From: Candidatus Thiothrix putei
GTDB lineage: Bacteria; Pseudomonadota; Gammaproteobacteria; Thiotrichales; Thiotrichaceae
Direction: 5' to 3'
Length of the DNA: 64,000 nucleotides
Assembly: GCA_029972225.1 (NCBI GenBank)
Contig: CP124756.1
Coordinates: forward strand, 3,516,001-3,580,000
Shown here: positions 24,426-34,562 of the stretch, in pieces
Position numbering within the stretch: position 1 is the stretch's first letter
How the letters are laid out: every line of letters begins with the position of its first letter
Position numbers and translations under genes: made by a program
Notes under the pieces: generated by a model
What the model saw: only the letters and a program-made list of their open reading frames with translations
Told to the model about the DNA's origin: nothing
Database searches by the model: none

Positions 24426-24453
24426 GTAGAGACGCAACATTTTGCGTCTCTAC
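24426..24453. repeat. GTAGAGACGC palindrome, copy 2
   Basis: GTAGAGACGCAA, short loop, TTGCGTCTCTAC. It shares the arms of the copy at 23725. It lies just after the rppH stop codon, so it can terminate the leftward rppH transcript. Confidence 0.7.
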
Positions 24454-24464
24454 GGGGTAGGGTA

Positions 24465-24935
24465 TTAGCTTAATAACGGCGCTAATTCGTTTAACGCACG
24501 GTGATACACTCGACGTTTAAAAAACACCACTTGGCGGGCAGGCTGCCAATAATCTACCCATTCCCAGTGATCAAATTCCGGTTTCCCGGTTGCCTGTAAA
24601 TTGACATCATAGTCATTGCACCTCAAGCGCAGCAAAAACCAGCGCTGCTTTTGCCCGATGCACAATGGCCTCGCCCGACGGCGAATCATGTAATGGGGGA
24701 TGCGATACCGCAACCATCCACGAGTTTGCCCAACAACTTCCACCTGATCGTGCCGCAAACCAACTTCCTCGTACAGCTCACGAAACATGGCGTCAATCGG
24801 TGATTCTCCTTGATCTATTCCTCCCTGTGGAAACTGCCAGGAATCCTGCCCTAACCGTTTCCCCCAAAACACTTTCCCGTCGCAATTGCAGAGGATGATG
24901 CCCACATTGGCTCTGAATCCTTCCTGATCAATCAC
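24465..24935 (-). CDS. rppH: RNA pyrophosphohydrolase (Nudix)
   Basis: 156 residues. It removes pyrophosphate from the 5' end of mRNA and so starts decay. The N-terminus [20 protein letters not shown] is typical. The Nudix box [22 protein letters not shown] is complete, with the catalytic REL..EE residues. [11 protein letters not shown] and [10 protein letters not shown] follow as in RppH. The HAD hydrolase gene lies in the opposite direction, sharing a promoter region of about 120 bases. Confidence 0.95.
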   Translation of the reverse strand: MIDQEGFRANVGIILCNCDGKVFWGKRLGQDSWQFPQGGIDQGESPIDAMFRELYEEVGLRHDQVEVVGQTRGWLRYRIPHYMIRRRARPLCIGQKQRWFLLRLRCNDYDVNLQATGKPEFDHWEWVDYWQPARQVVFFKRRVYHRALNELAPLLS

Positions 24936-25055
24936 GATTCACTCTCCAAAGCTGAACTTACCTTGATTTTTCCACAACTGTCATGATTCGGCAATTTCAC
25001 GTGAGGAAAAAGCAGGTACAATCGTCGGTTTTCCGCAGCAAGAGTTAAAAAAAAC

Positions 25056-25709
25056 ATGACTTTGGCACTTTTTGATCTGGACAACACCCTGCTCAGCGGC
25101 GATAGCGACTACGAATGGGGGCAATACTTAGTCAGCAAGGGGTTGGTCGAACGTGATCATTACGAAACCGCCAACCAGTACTTTTACGAGCAATACAAAC
25201 AAGGCGTGCTCGATATCCACGAGTTTTCGGCGTTTTCCTTCAAGCCACTGAGTGAACGCAGCATGGCGGAATTAGCGACCTTGCACCAAGAATTCATGGC
25301 AAGTGTGATTCACCCCCTGATCACCGAAACGGCAAAACAATTGGTGGAACAGCACCGCCGCCAAGGGCATACGCTGATGGTCATTACCGCCACCAATAGC
25401 TTTATCACCCGCCCGATTGTCGAGGCGTTTGGCATTCCACACTTGCTGGCAACCGAACCCAAAGTGGTAAATGGGCGCTATACCCGTGAAATTGACGGCG
25501 TTCCCTGTTTTCAAGCAGGCAAAGTCACGCGCCTGCAACACTGGCTTGCCAACCGTGCAGAAACCTTAAGGGGCAGCTATTTCTACAGCGATTCACGCAA
25601 TGACTTGCCCTTGCTGGAAATGGTGGATAACCCCGTCGCCGTTGACCCCGATGACACCTTGCATCAGATTGCCATCGACAAGGGCTGGCCGGTCATTTCC
25701 TTGCGCTAA
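25056..25709 (+). CDS. HAD-IB family phosphatase
   Basis: 217 residues. HAD motif I is ALFDLDNTLL, motif II is VITATNSF, motif III a Lys in QAGKVTRLQ and motif IV YSDSRNDLPLLE. The layout matches the SerB/CicA type subfamily IB with an alpha-helical cap. Substrate not identifiable; related enzymes hydrolyse phosphoserine, histidinol phosphate or lysophospholipid phosphate. The last 17 bases overlap the 3' end of recC, convergent. Confidence 0.9.
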   Translation: MTLALFDLDNTLLSGDSDYEWGQYLVSKGLVERDHYETANQYFYEQYKQGVLDIHEFSAFSFKPLSERSMAELATLHQEFMASVIHPLITETAKQLVEQHRRQGHTLMVITATNSFITRPIVEAFGIPHLLATEPKVVNGRYTREIDGVPCFQAGKVTRLQHWLANRAETLRGSYFYSDSRNDLPLLEMVDNPVAVDPDDTLHQIAIDKGWPVISLR

Positions 25710-28700
25710 ACAGCCGCCCGAAAACACCACCCGCTATTTCCATAAATGCCTGTTGGTGGGTTTCTAGCGGGTTGCTGCCACGATACAGCAAACGGTATTC
25801 GGGCTTTTCACATTCTCCGCTATAACGCCCGCTGCTATGCCATTTGCCTAATGCTGTCTCTAACTTAGGCGCTTCCGCCTCCATCATGCCAAACCCGGAT
25901 TTAGGGAAGAACGGCAGCGGCTCCTGCAAACCCTGCCAATACCATGCCAACAGTTGTTGCAGTTGGGCGCGTGCATCCGTGACCGGCTCAAGCTGGTAAT
26001 GCTCATCCGGTGTATCAATGCGGGTAACGGGTGGGCAACCACTTTCCGGTACAGCATTCAACACCAGATGATGCAACCAAATATCCAGCCACTGCCAATA
26101 ACTCAGTTTGCCCAGTTCGTATAGCTGTCGCCCTGCCTGCGTATCCAAATGATTCAACGTACCGCTCAGGTAGAAATCGCCCAAGGTTAAGCTAAATGTT
26201 TCACGCTGTAACGCGGGTAAGGGCTGAATGCGGTTGAAAAATACTTCCACCACCTCCGCTTCTTTCCTGAACACCAACTCACCGGGTTTACCGTGTGGCA
26301 GCAAGCCCTGCGCTCGTAGCAAAGGTTCCGCCGTACTCACCGGCAGTGCTTGCTGCAATTGCCGGAAAATGCACTCACGTACCTCACGATCACGGTACTG
26401 CTCCAAACCGAACGGCTCACGAATGGGCAGCTCTTCGGTATATTCGCTCAAACGCAGGCCAAAACGCTCTTTCAAAAAGGCTCTGGCGGGGTTTTGGTAA
26501 AAACGAATCAAATCAGCAAGATTGAGATAACGGTAACTGGCATCAGGCTCAGGCAACACGTTATCCTGCCAAAAAGACGGGAAAAGACTCGCGGCATTCT
26601 CCGCTCTCCCCTCCACATAAGGGTTATACGTGAACAAACCATTACCACCACGCAGGTATTTCTGGCTAAAAGCTTGTAAGGGGTGTTTGGTAAGCAAAGC
26701 GTTGCGGCTACCCGGTACACAGCGCTCCAAATAATCCATCAGTTCGCTCACTAACACCGAGGGCGGCAATTCGCTGTTATCGTGCGGGCTTTGCCCAAGG
26801 TAACTGATATACAAGCCATCACGCGCCGAGAGAATACTTTCCAAAAACAAATAACGGTCTTCATCACGTTTAAGACGGTCGCCACGCTTGATCCCCTGCC
26901 CCATGCGGTCAAAACTGGCACGTGCATCCCGCCGTGGATAAATCCCATCATTCATCCCGATCAGGGCAACAAACCGGAAAGGCACAGTCCGCATCGGCAT
27001 TAAGGCGCAACATGTGATGCCACGCCCCAAAAAGCCATCGGCCTCACTGCGTTTATCGAGCTGTTCCGCCAGTGCACTTTGGAATACCGCCCACTCCAAC
27101 GGCTGCTCAAAACCCACTTGCGTCACGGTTTTTTCTAAATTCTCCAGCGCTTGCCATACTGATTGCAGCGGCGCATCTTCGCCCACGACGCTATCCAACA
27201 CCTGACGAAAACGCCGATTCCATTCCGGTAGCAGATGCTGTTGCCGCCCCCACGTTGCCAGCTCAAACACCGCATCCAACACCTGCTGTAAGCGCCCCAG
27301 CATTTCTGCTTGACTACCTTCGATTTCATTCCAGGGCAGAATACCGTTGAATAAGGCATCACCGGGCATCACGTAACCCAACAGCAAACGATCCAGCCCG
27401 TAACGCCAAGTATGCTCCGGGGTATGCGCCCCACCGAGTTCCGGGCGCATCCCAGCATCAGTACCCCAGCGAATATTGACGGCACGAATCCAAGCACGGC
27501 ATTGCTGCACTTGCGCTTCATCCGCGCCAATACGCGCACGCACCTCCTCGAATTCTAACAAGGTCAGTACGCTTTCCACGTCACAACGCCCTTGCGGAAT
27601 GCTCAGCAAATGTTCGCAGAGATGGGTGATGCTTTGCGCATAGGCCGGGTTGCTATCGGCAATACTGAACGGTAGCGGGTAAATCGCACTGGAAAAGACC
27701 GCATCCAAATACGGTGCATACGTGTCGATGTCAGGGGTCATCACCACCACATCCGCCGGCGTAATCTCAGGGTGTGCCTCGAATAAAGCAAGAAGCTGAT
27801 CGTACAACACTTCAACTTCACGCATCGGCGAATGGCAGGCGTGGAAAGTAATCGACGTATCCACCTTCCCCCCTGCTTCTGGCATCCGCAAGTACAACAT
27901 ATCCGCTTGCACCCGCCCTAGCAGCGTGGTTTCATCCGGCTCGCCAAACAATTCCAGATCATCAATATCGGCATTGGCTTCAATCAGCAAATCGAGAAAA
28001 TCACGCCCCTGCCGCCCCCACGAAGCCAACAGCGGGTTGCCAACACTGAAATAATCCTGCACGTCGGCTTGTTGTTTGTGTTTGCGCTTTTCGGATTCAA
28101 TATCACCCCAATAGTCTGCACAAGGGTTCATCAAATAAATGTGGATGTCGGTGTATTCCGCCACTTTCCCCAGCAACTGCACATAACCTGGCGACAACAC
28201 TGGCACAGAAAAAAAACAGATGCGTTTCGGCAAAACCGTCGGTTCAAGCGTTGCCAACGCATGGGCAAAACGTTCTTGCAAACGCACCCAATGCGGCAAG
28301 TGCTGTTCGCCTGCCACCCGCCACCACAACCGCGCTTGCCAGTCATCCGCAGCACCTTTACCGCTTTCCCATTCCCGAATCCAGTCCGGGCGGAAAAACA
28401 GGTATTGGTCAAACACTTTGGCAAGCTGAGCCGCGAGTTGCCAAGCCGCCATTGCCCCGCCATCGAGGTAACGCGCCAGTTCCGGCCATTCTTCAGGTTC
28501 ACTCAGAAAAATAGCCAACAAGCGCCACCGCATTAATGCCGGAGTGCAAGGGTCTTTCTCAGGAACCTCGGCTAACACCATGCGTAACAATTCCCACGTC
28601 ATTTCTGCCGGGAATAAGTAGCGAATATTCGCAGTAATGCCATTAAAACCCGCCGTTTGCAACGAGAGCCAGCGCCCCATCCCGCTGTTTTGCACCACCA

Positions 28701-28800
28701 CCTGTTCTTTTGCCAACGGCGCTAACGGGTCATCACGCTGCAAACGGGCGAACTCGCTGGCAAGTTGTTCGAGTTGGTTGGAATGGTGGAGGTAGAGCAT
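25693..28800 (-). CDS. recC: Exodeoxyribonuclease V gamma subunit
   Basis: 1035 residues from the MLYLHHSNQLEQLASEFARL start. An upstream ORF extension has no family match, so the ATG at 28798-28800 is used. RecC scans for Chi and splits the strands in the RecBCD complex. EQVVVQNSGMGRWLSLQTAG and ITANIRYLFPAEMTW near the N-terminus, the HACHSPMREVEVLYDQLLAL block, and FVALIGMNDGIYPRRDARAS are typical RecC. The length is in the family range. recB and recD are not in the window. It is directly preceded by a GT2 gene two bases away on the same strand. Confidence 0.95.
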   Translation of the reverse strand: MLYLHHSNQLEQLASEFARLQRDDPLAPLAKEQVVVQNSGMGRWLSLQTAGFNGITANIRYLFPAEMTWELLRMVLAEVPEKDPCTPALMRWRLLAIFLSEPEEWPELARYLDGGAMAAWQLAAQLAKVFDQYLFFRPDWIREWESGKGAADDWQARLWWRVAGEQHLPHWVRLQERFAHALATLEPTVLPKRICFFSVPVLSPGYVQLLGKVAEYTDIHIYLMNPCADYWGDIESEKRKHKQQADVQDYFSVGNPLLASWGRQGRDFLDLLIEANADIDDLELFGEPDETTLLGRVQADMLYLRMPEAGGKVDTSITFHACHSPMREVEVLYDQLLALFEAHPEITPADVVVMTPDIDTYAPYLDAVFSSAIYPLPFSIADSNPAYAQSITHLCEHLLSIPQGRCDVESVLTLLEFEEVRARIGADEAQVQQCRAWIRAVNIRWGTDAGMRPELGGAHTPEHTWRYGLDRLLLGYVMPGDALFNGILPWNEIEGSQAEMLGRLQQVLDAVFELATWGRQQHLLPEWNRRFRQVLDSVVGEDAPLQSVWQALENLEKTVTQVGFEQPLEWAVFQSALAEQLDKRSEADGFLGRGITCCALMPMRTVPFRFVALIGMNDGIYPRRDARASFDRMGQGIKRGDRLKRDEDRYLFLESILSARDGLYISYLGQSPHDNSELPPSVLVSELMDYLERCVPGSRNALLTKHPLQAFSQKYLRGGNGLFTYNPYVEGRAENAASLFPSFWQDNVLPEPDASYRYLNLADLIRFYQNPARAFLKERFGLRLSEYTEELPIREPFGLEQYRDREVRECIFRQLQQALPVSTAEPLLRAQGLLPHGKPGELVFRKEAEVVEVFFNRIQPLPALQRETFSLTLGDFYLSGTLNHLDTQAGRQLYELGKLSYWQWLDIWLHHLVLNAVPESGCPPVTRIDTPDEHYQLEPVTDARAQLQQLLAWYWQGLQEPLPFFPKSGFGMMEAEAPKLETALGKWHSSGRYSGECEKPEYRLLYRGSNPLETHQQAFMEIAGGVFGRLFSARK

Positions 28801-28802
28801 GG

Positions 28803-29663
28803 CTATGTCACCAACGTGTAATGTTTTTTGCTGAGTTCCAGCCCGAACCAGCGTTCCAGTTTCAACATCCACCAATGTTTTTGCTGCTTGCGGGTGGGGC
28901 GGTAGGCGGGGTTGGTTTGAAATAAACCAGTTGCGGATGGGAGCCAGTCTTGTACCACAGCCGGGTGAGTGCCGTTGAATTCGCGCAAAATACGGACATC
29001 CATCTCACGGTAATCAATCGCGGCATTGCGTTTGTTCCAATATTTTTCTACCCAACTGGCTTTGAGGTTCATTTGGGCTTCGCTTCTGATCCAGCCGTAG
29101 TGGTACATGGTTGCGCCAGTGTGCGCCGCATTGGGATAGCGCCCGTGTTTGTTGGAGGCTAATACCAGCCAAAATAAGCCGTCGGGGGCGTAACTTCTGA
29201 CCGACGCTTTGATAATGCGCGGGGCGCGGCGATACCAGCCCGGCGACCACAAATAGGTATTGGCATTGCCGTAAAAGTGCAGGTAATCAAAGATTAGGGC
29301 TTCCACGCGCTCGTCGTGCAAGTGTTGTTGCATACTGGCTTGAATGCGCGGCAAGTCGTTTTCATGCACCACTTCATCGGCTTCCAGATAGAAAATCCAG
29401 TCGCCGGTACAGGCAAATTGCGCGATCATTTTTTGCTGCCCGTAGACGTAACCTTTGACACGCATATTGTCATTCCACACCGTTTCGATGATGCGAATTT
29501 TGGGTTCGTGGAGGTCGCGGAGGATTTGCAAGGTATCGTCTTCACTTTGCCCGACCACAATGACGAATTCATCCACAATCGGTAGGATTGAGCGGATGGA
29601 TTCGAGGAAGGGATACCCTAAAATTTGCGCATTACGGATAAATGTACAACCACTGACTTTCAC
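28803..29663 (-). CDS. Glycosyltransferase family 2
   Basis: 286 residues. The GT-A fold begins VSGCTFIRNAQILGYPFLES. An IVVGQSEDDTLQIL motif follows, and DWIFYLEADEVVHE carries the metal-binding acidic motif near 90-105 in place of a classical DxD. It likely adds a sugar to LPS core or a related surface glycan. It overlaps the upstream WaaE-like gene by four bases (ATGA), so the two are translationally coupled. It ends two bases before recC. Confidence 0.85.
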   Translation of the reverse strand: MKVSGCTFIRNAQILGYPFLESIRSILPIVDEFVIVVGQSEDDTLQILRDLHEPKIRIIETVWNDNMRVKGYVYGQQKMIAQFACTGDWIFYLEADEVVHENDLPRIQASMQQHLHDERVEALIFDYLHFYGNANTYLWSPGWYRRAPRIIKASVRSYAPDGLFWLVLASNKHGRYPNAAHTGATMYHYGWIRSEAQMNLKASWVEKYWNKRNAAIDYREMDVRILREFNGTHPAVVQDWLPSATGLFQTNPAYRPTRKQQKHWWMLKLERWFGLELSKKHYTLVT

Positions 29664-30421
29664 GATTGCACCCCGTTATAGCGTTGAATTTCCAGTAATT
29701 TGGCGTATTTCAGGTAAGACCCCAGCGCATTCAATAGTGAAATGGTGAAGCCGTCAAAGCCGCAGCCAATACCGCCTTTGATTAAATAGTTCTTCAGGAA
29801 AGCCCCCAAGCCATGCAGTGGCGGCGACCAGACGCTGACACGCCGTTGGCTGGTGGCATTGTCGAGGGCGTATTGGGTGGAATACTTATTCAGCTTGTGC
29901 AGTATGTCGTGGTAGTTGGTGTAAGAATAATGCCGGATGTGCGATTTCAGCGCGGTATGGGCGCTGCTTTCGACTTTTTCATGGCATTGCGCATGGGAAA
30001 AACGCACTTTTTCACGGTTGAATAAGCGCCGCACATGATCGGGATACCAGGAGGTGCAGCGTATCCATTTGTCATGAAACAGGTTTTTGCGGCGAAACGC
30101 ATAGGTGTCATACGGGCTATTGGTCAAGTCTAGCGTTTTGATGTCGCTGATGGCATCCGCCTCCAAACGTTCATCCGCATCCAAACTCAGTACCCATGCA
30201 TGTTGGCAGTGATCTACACCGTAGTTTTTCTGTGGCCCGTAGCCGAGGAACGCTTGCGAATACACCTTGGCACCTAATTCTGTGGCAATTGCCACGGTGT
30301 CATCGCTGCTGAGGGAGTCAATCACGATGATTTCATCGCAGACTTGCCACAGCGATTCAAGGCAGGCGCGAATATTGTGTGCTTCGTTGTAGGTGATGAC
30401 TAGCCCACTAATGTTGGTCAT
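29660..30421 (-). CDS. Glycosyltransferase family 2, WaaE/KdtX-like
   Basis: 253 residues. SGLVITYNEAHNIRACLESL and DEIIVIDSLSSDDTVAIA form the nucleotide-binding part; WVLSLDADERLE carries the acidic metal motif. The middle (RRKNLFHDKWIRCTSWYPDH and RLFNREKVRFSHAQCHEKVE) is the distinctive part of LPS core beta-1,4-glucosyltransferase WaaE-type enzymes. It probably transfers a hexose to heptose I. It overlaps both neighbours (4 and 14 bases) in a tight operon with the GT9 gene. Confidence 0.85.
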   Translation of the reverse strand: MTNISGLVITYNEAHNIRACLESLWQVCDEIIVIDSLSSDDTVAIATELGAKVYSQAFLGYGPQKNYGVDHCQHAWVLSLDADERLEADAISDIKTLDLTNSPYDTYAFRRKNLFHDKWIRCTSWYPDHVRRLFNREKVRFSHAQCHEKVESSAHTALKSHIRHYSYTNYHDILHKLNKYSTQYALDNATSQRRVSVWSPPLHGLGAFLKNYLIKGGIGCGFDGFTISLLNALGSYLKYAKLLEIQRYNGVQS

Positions 30422-31517
30422 GAATGTTCTCTTTTGGAATGTTTTTCATCCAGTTACTAACTGCGGTACTGATGAGCGCAGGGTTTATCTTGTAAAGGCA
30501 CTCGCTGCGACCGTGTTGATCGTCACAACCGGCTTTTCCACACGGTACGCACGCCATATCGGCTTGAAAAATCGTGATATTGCTGTAAGTCTGCTGTGGT
30601 TGGTTGTGTGTCGCCGCCGTTTGCAATGCATTATTCCACGGCGACCAAATAGGTAGCAGTGTAGGGCCAAAAATCGCAAAAATAGGCTTATCTTGCGCGG
30701 CTGCAATGTGCATGTTCAGGGTATCCCCACCCACATACGCGCTGGCGAGATGGCTGAGCGCAATGTACTCATCCAGACTGGTTTCCCCAATAAAATCGTA
30801 AAGATTGTCCAAGTCTGGCAGTGTGACTTTGATGTGTAAATCCAGCGGTGTGTTCGCGCCTGTCACCACAATCGCTATTCCCAAGGCATTGAGTCGGTGT
30901 AGCAACTGTTGGCGTAAGGTGTCTGGATAAATTTTGTAGGCATACTGAGCCGAGGGGTGGAAAATTAAAAACGTGCGGATGCCTTGCGCATGGAGTTTAG
31001 CTTGCACCCGCTGCAAGGCTTCAGCGCTATGTTGAATGTGCGTTATTACCTTACCTTGTGGAATCTGCAACACGTTTAAGGCTTTTAAATGGTTGAGAAT
31101 GACGTGTTGCGTGGGGTCAAGATAATAATAACCATCGAGTAAGCGTTGTTTCCACCAGCTTTTACGGGTGTCGGTTTCAATCAGGCTGATGGCTTGTCGC
31201 CCTGCGAGTCGCGCATACAACACACTGCTATCGGTGGTGGTGAGGGAAATTGCCAGATCATACCGCCGCCACAGTTGACGAATTAAGCCGACTTGTTGGC
31301 GCATTCGCGCCCACCAGGGCAAGGTTTTCCATACATAGGAATAGCAATAAATACGGCGTACCGCTGGCAAGGCTTTGGCAATGCCCAAGGTATCGTCATT
31401 GATGAGTAAATCAATGCCTGCCCCTGCATAATAATCCTGTAACTGTTGTAGCAATGCTGAGCTTAACAATACATCGCCGTTGGAGCGGCGGATAATGACG
31501 AGAATCTGTTTAGCCAT
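30408..31517 (-). CDS. Glycosyltransferase family 9 (heptosyltransferase-like)
   Basis: About 369 residues. ILVIIRRSNGDVLLSSALLQ is the GT9 N-terminus; FLIFHPSAQYAYKIYP, VVTGANTPLD and ASAYVGGDTLNMHIAAAQDK with IFAIFGPTLLPIWSPW are the C-terminal nucleotide-sugar-binding block. Four late cysteines (CVPCGKAGC...C) occur, as in the C-terminal region of several WaaQ/WaaF relatives. It likely adds heptose to the LPS core. I use the MAKQ start at 31517, which overlaps the O-antigen ligase stop by 8 bases; ATGs 12 and 21 bases upstream are also possible. Confidence 0.88.
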   Translation of the reverse strand: MAKQILVIIRRSNGDVLLSSALLQQLQDYYAGAGIDLLINDDTLGIAKALPAVRRIYCYSYVWKTLPWWARMRQQVGLIRQLWRRYDLAISLTTTDSSVLYARLAGRQAISLIETDTRKSWWKQRLLDGYYYLDPTQHVILNHLKALNVLQIPQGKVITHIQHSAEALQRVQAKLHAQGIRTFLIFHPSAQYAYKIYPDTLRQQLLHRLNALGIAIVVTGANTPLDLHIKVTLPDLDNLYDFIGETSLDEYIALSHLASAYVGGDTLNMHIAAAQDKPIFAIFGPTLLPIWSPWNNALQTAATHNQPQQTYSNITIFQADMACVPCGKAGCDDQHGRSECLYKINPALISTAVSNWMKNIPKENIHDQH

Positions 31518-32769
31518 ACTGATGTTCATAATCCGCAAATAACAGCGCCCCTAACCACAAGAACAAAAACGTTAAGTAATGATCCATGAGATAGCCATCC
31601 GTCAAAAAGATTACCGCATAGAAGACGGTAAATGCCAGCATGAACGGTCGAAGTGGATTGGTCGAATGCTGATAATGGTTGAACATGGTGTAAAACAGGT
31701 AGAGCAATACAGCTAAACCGAATATGCCAAACAGTACCATTTGTTGCACGTAAACATTGTGTGAGTGCGCCAATATTTCACCGCGTGTCGCTTCGGGAAA
31801 CTTTTGTTGATTAACACGGTAATATTCTTGTTGGTAATCACCTGTGCCAACGCCAAATACGGGATTTTCTTGAATAATCTCAAACGAATTTAACAACATA
31901 ATAACTCGTAAGCCTACGCTGGAATTGGGTACTTCTTCGTAATGCTGGGCTTCGTAAAATGCTTGATCTACCCGTTCTTGCATAACGGGACTAAGCAGAT
32001 AAGCTGTTGGTACTATAGTGATTAATAAAGCTAAGTTGAATAGTGCTGGTTTGAAGTATTTGCCTTGGTAATATTGAAACACAAACAAGGATAGCAGCAC
32101 TAAGAAGACCAACTGTCCCATCCGCCCTTCGGTGATAAATAAGTTAATTCCCATAAGAATGAATAAGATGATGCCAGCGATACGCTGTGTTGTGGATAAT
32201 GCATCACGGCGCAAAAAAATAGCGTACAGCAGGAGGTAAAGCGTCAGTGCCAGAACAGGGCTATACACAATGTGACTGACAAACGGCGTTGTATCCTTGC
32301 TATCTGGCAGTTGTTCTAAACGCAGCCATTCATATGATGGGATCATATCAACGTACAAGCCATAAGATAGCCCCACCATCACTACCATTGACAAAATAAA
32401 CGCAACCAAATAATGCCGGATATGTTCTGGGCGTACCACCGTCATGAGTACAGGGAGCAATAGGTATTTGATTTCTTTTTTTAAAACAAAACGTGCGCCG
32501 TCCCAATCACTTGTCCATAGCAATCCGATAAAATGCAAAAGGATAAATGCCAGGATTGCCCAAGTGATGGGATGATGTTTGATGCGTTGAAATTTTGCAG
32601 AAAAATTACCTTCTATCAACCATAGCAGTAAAATCAGAGTCATAATGGCGCTGCCAATGGCTATGCTCATGATAAAACTAAAAGCCAATAAAATCAGCAA
32701 CCAAGAATTAATTAATCCGATGGTTGATTTCCAATTTTTAAATCCATTTAAATTGTTATTTTTTAACAT
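31510..32769 (-). CDS. waaL: O-antigen ligase family protein
   Basis: About 419 residues with about 11-12 hydrophobic helices. The Wzy_C core includes a periplasmic loop with SSVGLRVIMLLNSFEIIQEN and PVFGVGTGDYQQEYYRVNQQ, then RGEILAHSHNVYVQQMVLFG, which carries the conserved His and Arg of the O-antigen ligase/polymerase superfamily. It joins undecaprenyl-linked glycan to lipid A core in the periplasm. A Wzy polymerase is the main alternative, but the core gene context favours the ligase. The MLKNNN start is uncertain. Confidence 0.82.
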   Translation of the reverse strand: MLKNNNLNGFKNWKSTIGLINSWLLILLAFSFIMSIAIGSAIMTLILLLWLIEGNFSAKFQRIKHHPITWAILAFILLHFIGLLWTSDWDGARFVLKKEIKYLLLPVLMTVVRPEHIRHYLVAFILSMVVMVGLSYGLYVDMIPSYEWLRLEQLPDSKDTTPFVSHIVYSPVLALTLYLLLYAIFLRRDALSTTQRIAGIILFILMGINLFITEGRMGQLVFLVLLSLFVFQYYQGKYFKPALFNLALLITIVPTAYLLSPVMQERVDQAFYEAQHYEEVPNSSVGLRVIMLLNSFEIIQENPVFGVGTGDYQQEYYRVNQQKFPEATRGEILAHSHNVYVQQMVLFGIFGLAVLLYLFYTMFNHYQHSTNPLRPFMLAFTVFYAVIFLTDGYLMDHYLTFLFLWLGALLFADYEHQYG

Positions 32770-32886
32770 GTTAGTTATTTCAGTCCTCGCTTTGTACTTA
32801 CGCTGACTGTGCATCCTCACAGAAAAGCAGGCAAAATCAGAAAGAAAAGTTTACCATAAGCGGTCGCAAACAGTACTAAACCGAAC

Positions 32887-33792
32887 GTGGAAACAACGCT
32901 TCAACACACTTTTTCATCACCGCGTTACTGGCCAACTTGGTTGGGGTTGGGGTGTTTATGGCTGGCGGTCAAATTGCCGTGGCGCTTGCAAATGTGGCTG
33001 GGTCAAGCCTTGGGGCTATTGATGTTCCATGCACTGCCTCGGCGCCGCGCGATCAGTCGAATCAATTTGGCACTGGCTTTTCCTAATCATTCTGCTGCTG
33101 AACGTGAACAGCTCAATCGGGCGCATTTTATTTCCTTAGGGCGCGGTTTGTTTGAATTGGGTTTGAGCTGGTGGGGCAATCTGGAACGTTTAAACCAACA
33201 CACCACGATCGAAGGCATGGAACATTTGCAAGCCGCGCTGCAACAGGGTGGCGTGGTATTGCTGAGTGCGCATTTCACCAGTTTGGAATTGGGAGGGCGC
33301 TTATTGGCACAATACTTTCCCTTGCATGTGGTATACCGCCCGCATCGTAACCCGCTGATTGAATTACGGACGACACGCTTACGGACGCAGCGTTACGGTA
33401 AAGCGATTCCGCGTGACAATATCCGTGACATGATCCGCAGTTTGCAACAGGGCTTTGCGGTCTGGTATGCGCAGGATCAGAACTTTGGGCGTAAAAATTC
33501 GGTATTTGTACCGTTTTTTGGTGTACCGGCGGCGACGAATACCGCAACCAGCCGTTTGGCGGCGTTAGGTAAGGCGCAAGTCGTACCGTTTTTTACCGTG
33601 CGTACTGAAACCGGCTATTTGTTGCGGTTTTTACCGGCTTTGGAAGCGTTTCCGAGTGATTCGGTGTTGGCGGATACCACCTTAATTAATCAATTGATTG
33701 AGCAACAGGTGCGTGAGTTTCCAGCACAGTATTTGTGGACGCATCGACGCTATAAGGATAGGCCTGAAGGCGGCTACCGTTATGATGCTTAA
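32887..33792 (+). CDS. Lysophospholipid / lipid A acyltransferase (LpxL/HtrB family)
   Basis: 301 residues, starting with GTG. A membrane segment near 20-50 is followed by ISRINLALAFPNHSAAEREQ, the acyltransferase motif VVLLSAHFTSLELGGRLLAQ (H-x4-E), a VYRPHRNPLIE block, and GFAVWYAQDQNFGRKNSVFV with the FFG motif. It adds a secondary acyl chain to lipid A in the inner membrane. No strong Shine-Dalgarno is visible before the GTG. Divergent from the LPS core operon; the IS island begins about 65 bases downstream. Confidence 0.9.
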   Translation: METTLQHTFSSPRYWPTWLGLGCLWLAVKLPWRLQMWLGQALGLLMFHALPRRRAISRINLALAFPNHSAAEREQLNRAHFISLGRGLFELGLSWWGNLERLNQHTTIEGMEHLQAALQQGGVVLLSAHFTSLELGGRLLAQYFPLHVVYRPHRNPLIELRTTRLRTQRYGKAIPRDNIRDMIRSLQQGFAVWYAQDQNFGRKNSVFVPFFGVPAATNTATSRLAALGKAQVVPFFTVRTETGYLLRFLPALEAFPSDSVLADTTLINQLIEQQVREFPAQYLWTHRRYKDRPEGGYRYDA

Positions 33793-33898
33793 CATTTATG
33801 TAAATGATGAAGCTACCAATTATTTTTAGTCAGGAATATTTTATATCAATGCCAAGGGTAACTACTCAGTCTCCTAAAAAATCAGCTACACTATCGAT

Positions 33899-34504
33899 AT
33901 GAACCAGCTACCCCGCCCAACACGAGAAAGTCTCCAGCAGTTAAGCCACGCCGAATTGGTGGAGTTAGTGTTGACGCTGTTTGACCGTATTGATCAGTTG
34001 ACCGCCCGCGTGAATGAGCTGGAAGCACAGCTCAACAAAAACAGTAAAAATTCACACAAGCCCCCGTCATCGGATGGACTGAAACGCCAACCCGCACAGC
34101 CGCGTCAGCTTGGACAACGCCCAAAAGGTGGCCAGCCAGGTCATAAAGGGCATAGCCTCGTGATGCACCCATCACCCGATCACGTGGAATATTACGGTGT
34201 TGCCGGGCATTGCGACTGTGGTTTGCCGCTAACCGAAGCCCTGATTGAGACAGGTGAATGTCGGCAACAGTGGGACATTCCCGAACCCCAAATCGTGGTC
34301 ACGGAACACCGCCAACTGATTTGCACGTGTGGTTGTGGCAAGGTTCATAAAGGCGAATTCCCGGCAACACTCGCCCCTTACATCAGTTACGGCGCACGTT
34401 TAAAGGCCTATACGGTGGGTTTGGTACAAGGTCATTTCATTTCGCTGTCACGGGCAAGCGAGATTGTATTCGACCAATACGGTGTTCAGGGCGACCGCAT
34501 ATAA
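33899..34504 (+). pseudogene. IS66-type transposase, N-terminal remnant (element C)
   Basis: Encodes about 200 residues: a Leu-zipper (LFDRIDQLTARVNELEAQLN), KNSKNSHKPPSSDGLKRQP, and the zinc-binding region (HCDCGLPL, CTCGCGKVH) of single-ORF IS66 transposases. The DDE catalytic half is missing. A probable left end (GTAACTACTCAGTCTCC) starts at 33858. It stops where ISAs1 sequence begins, so that insertion probably removed the rest. It differs from the two other IS66-type lineages in this island. Confidence 0.85.
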
Positions 34505-34562
34505 ATTTGCATTGAAACAATGCAGTTAGCGACACTACCGGTTTTAGCCGTTACGGAAAACC

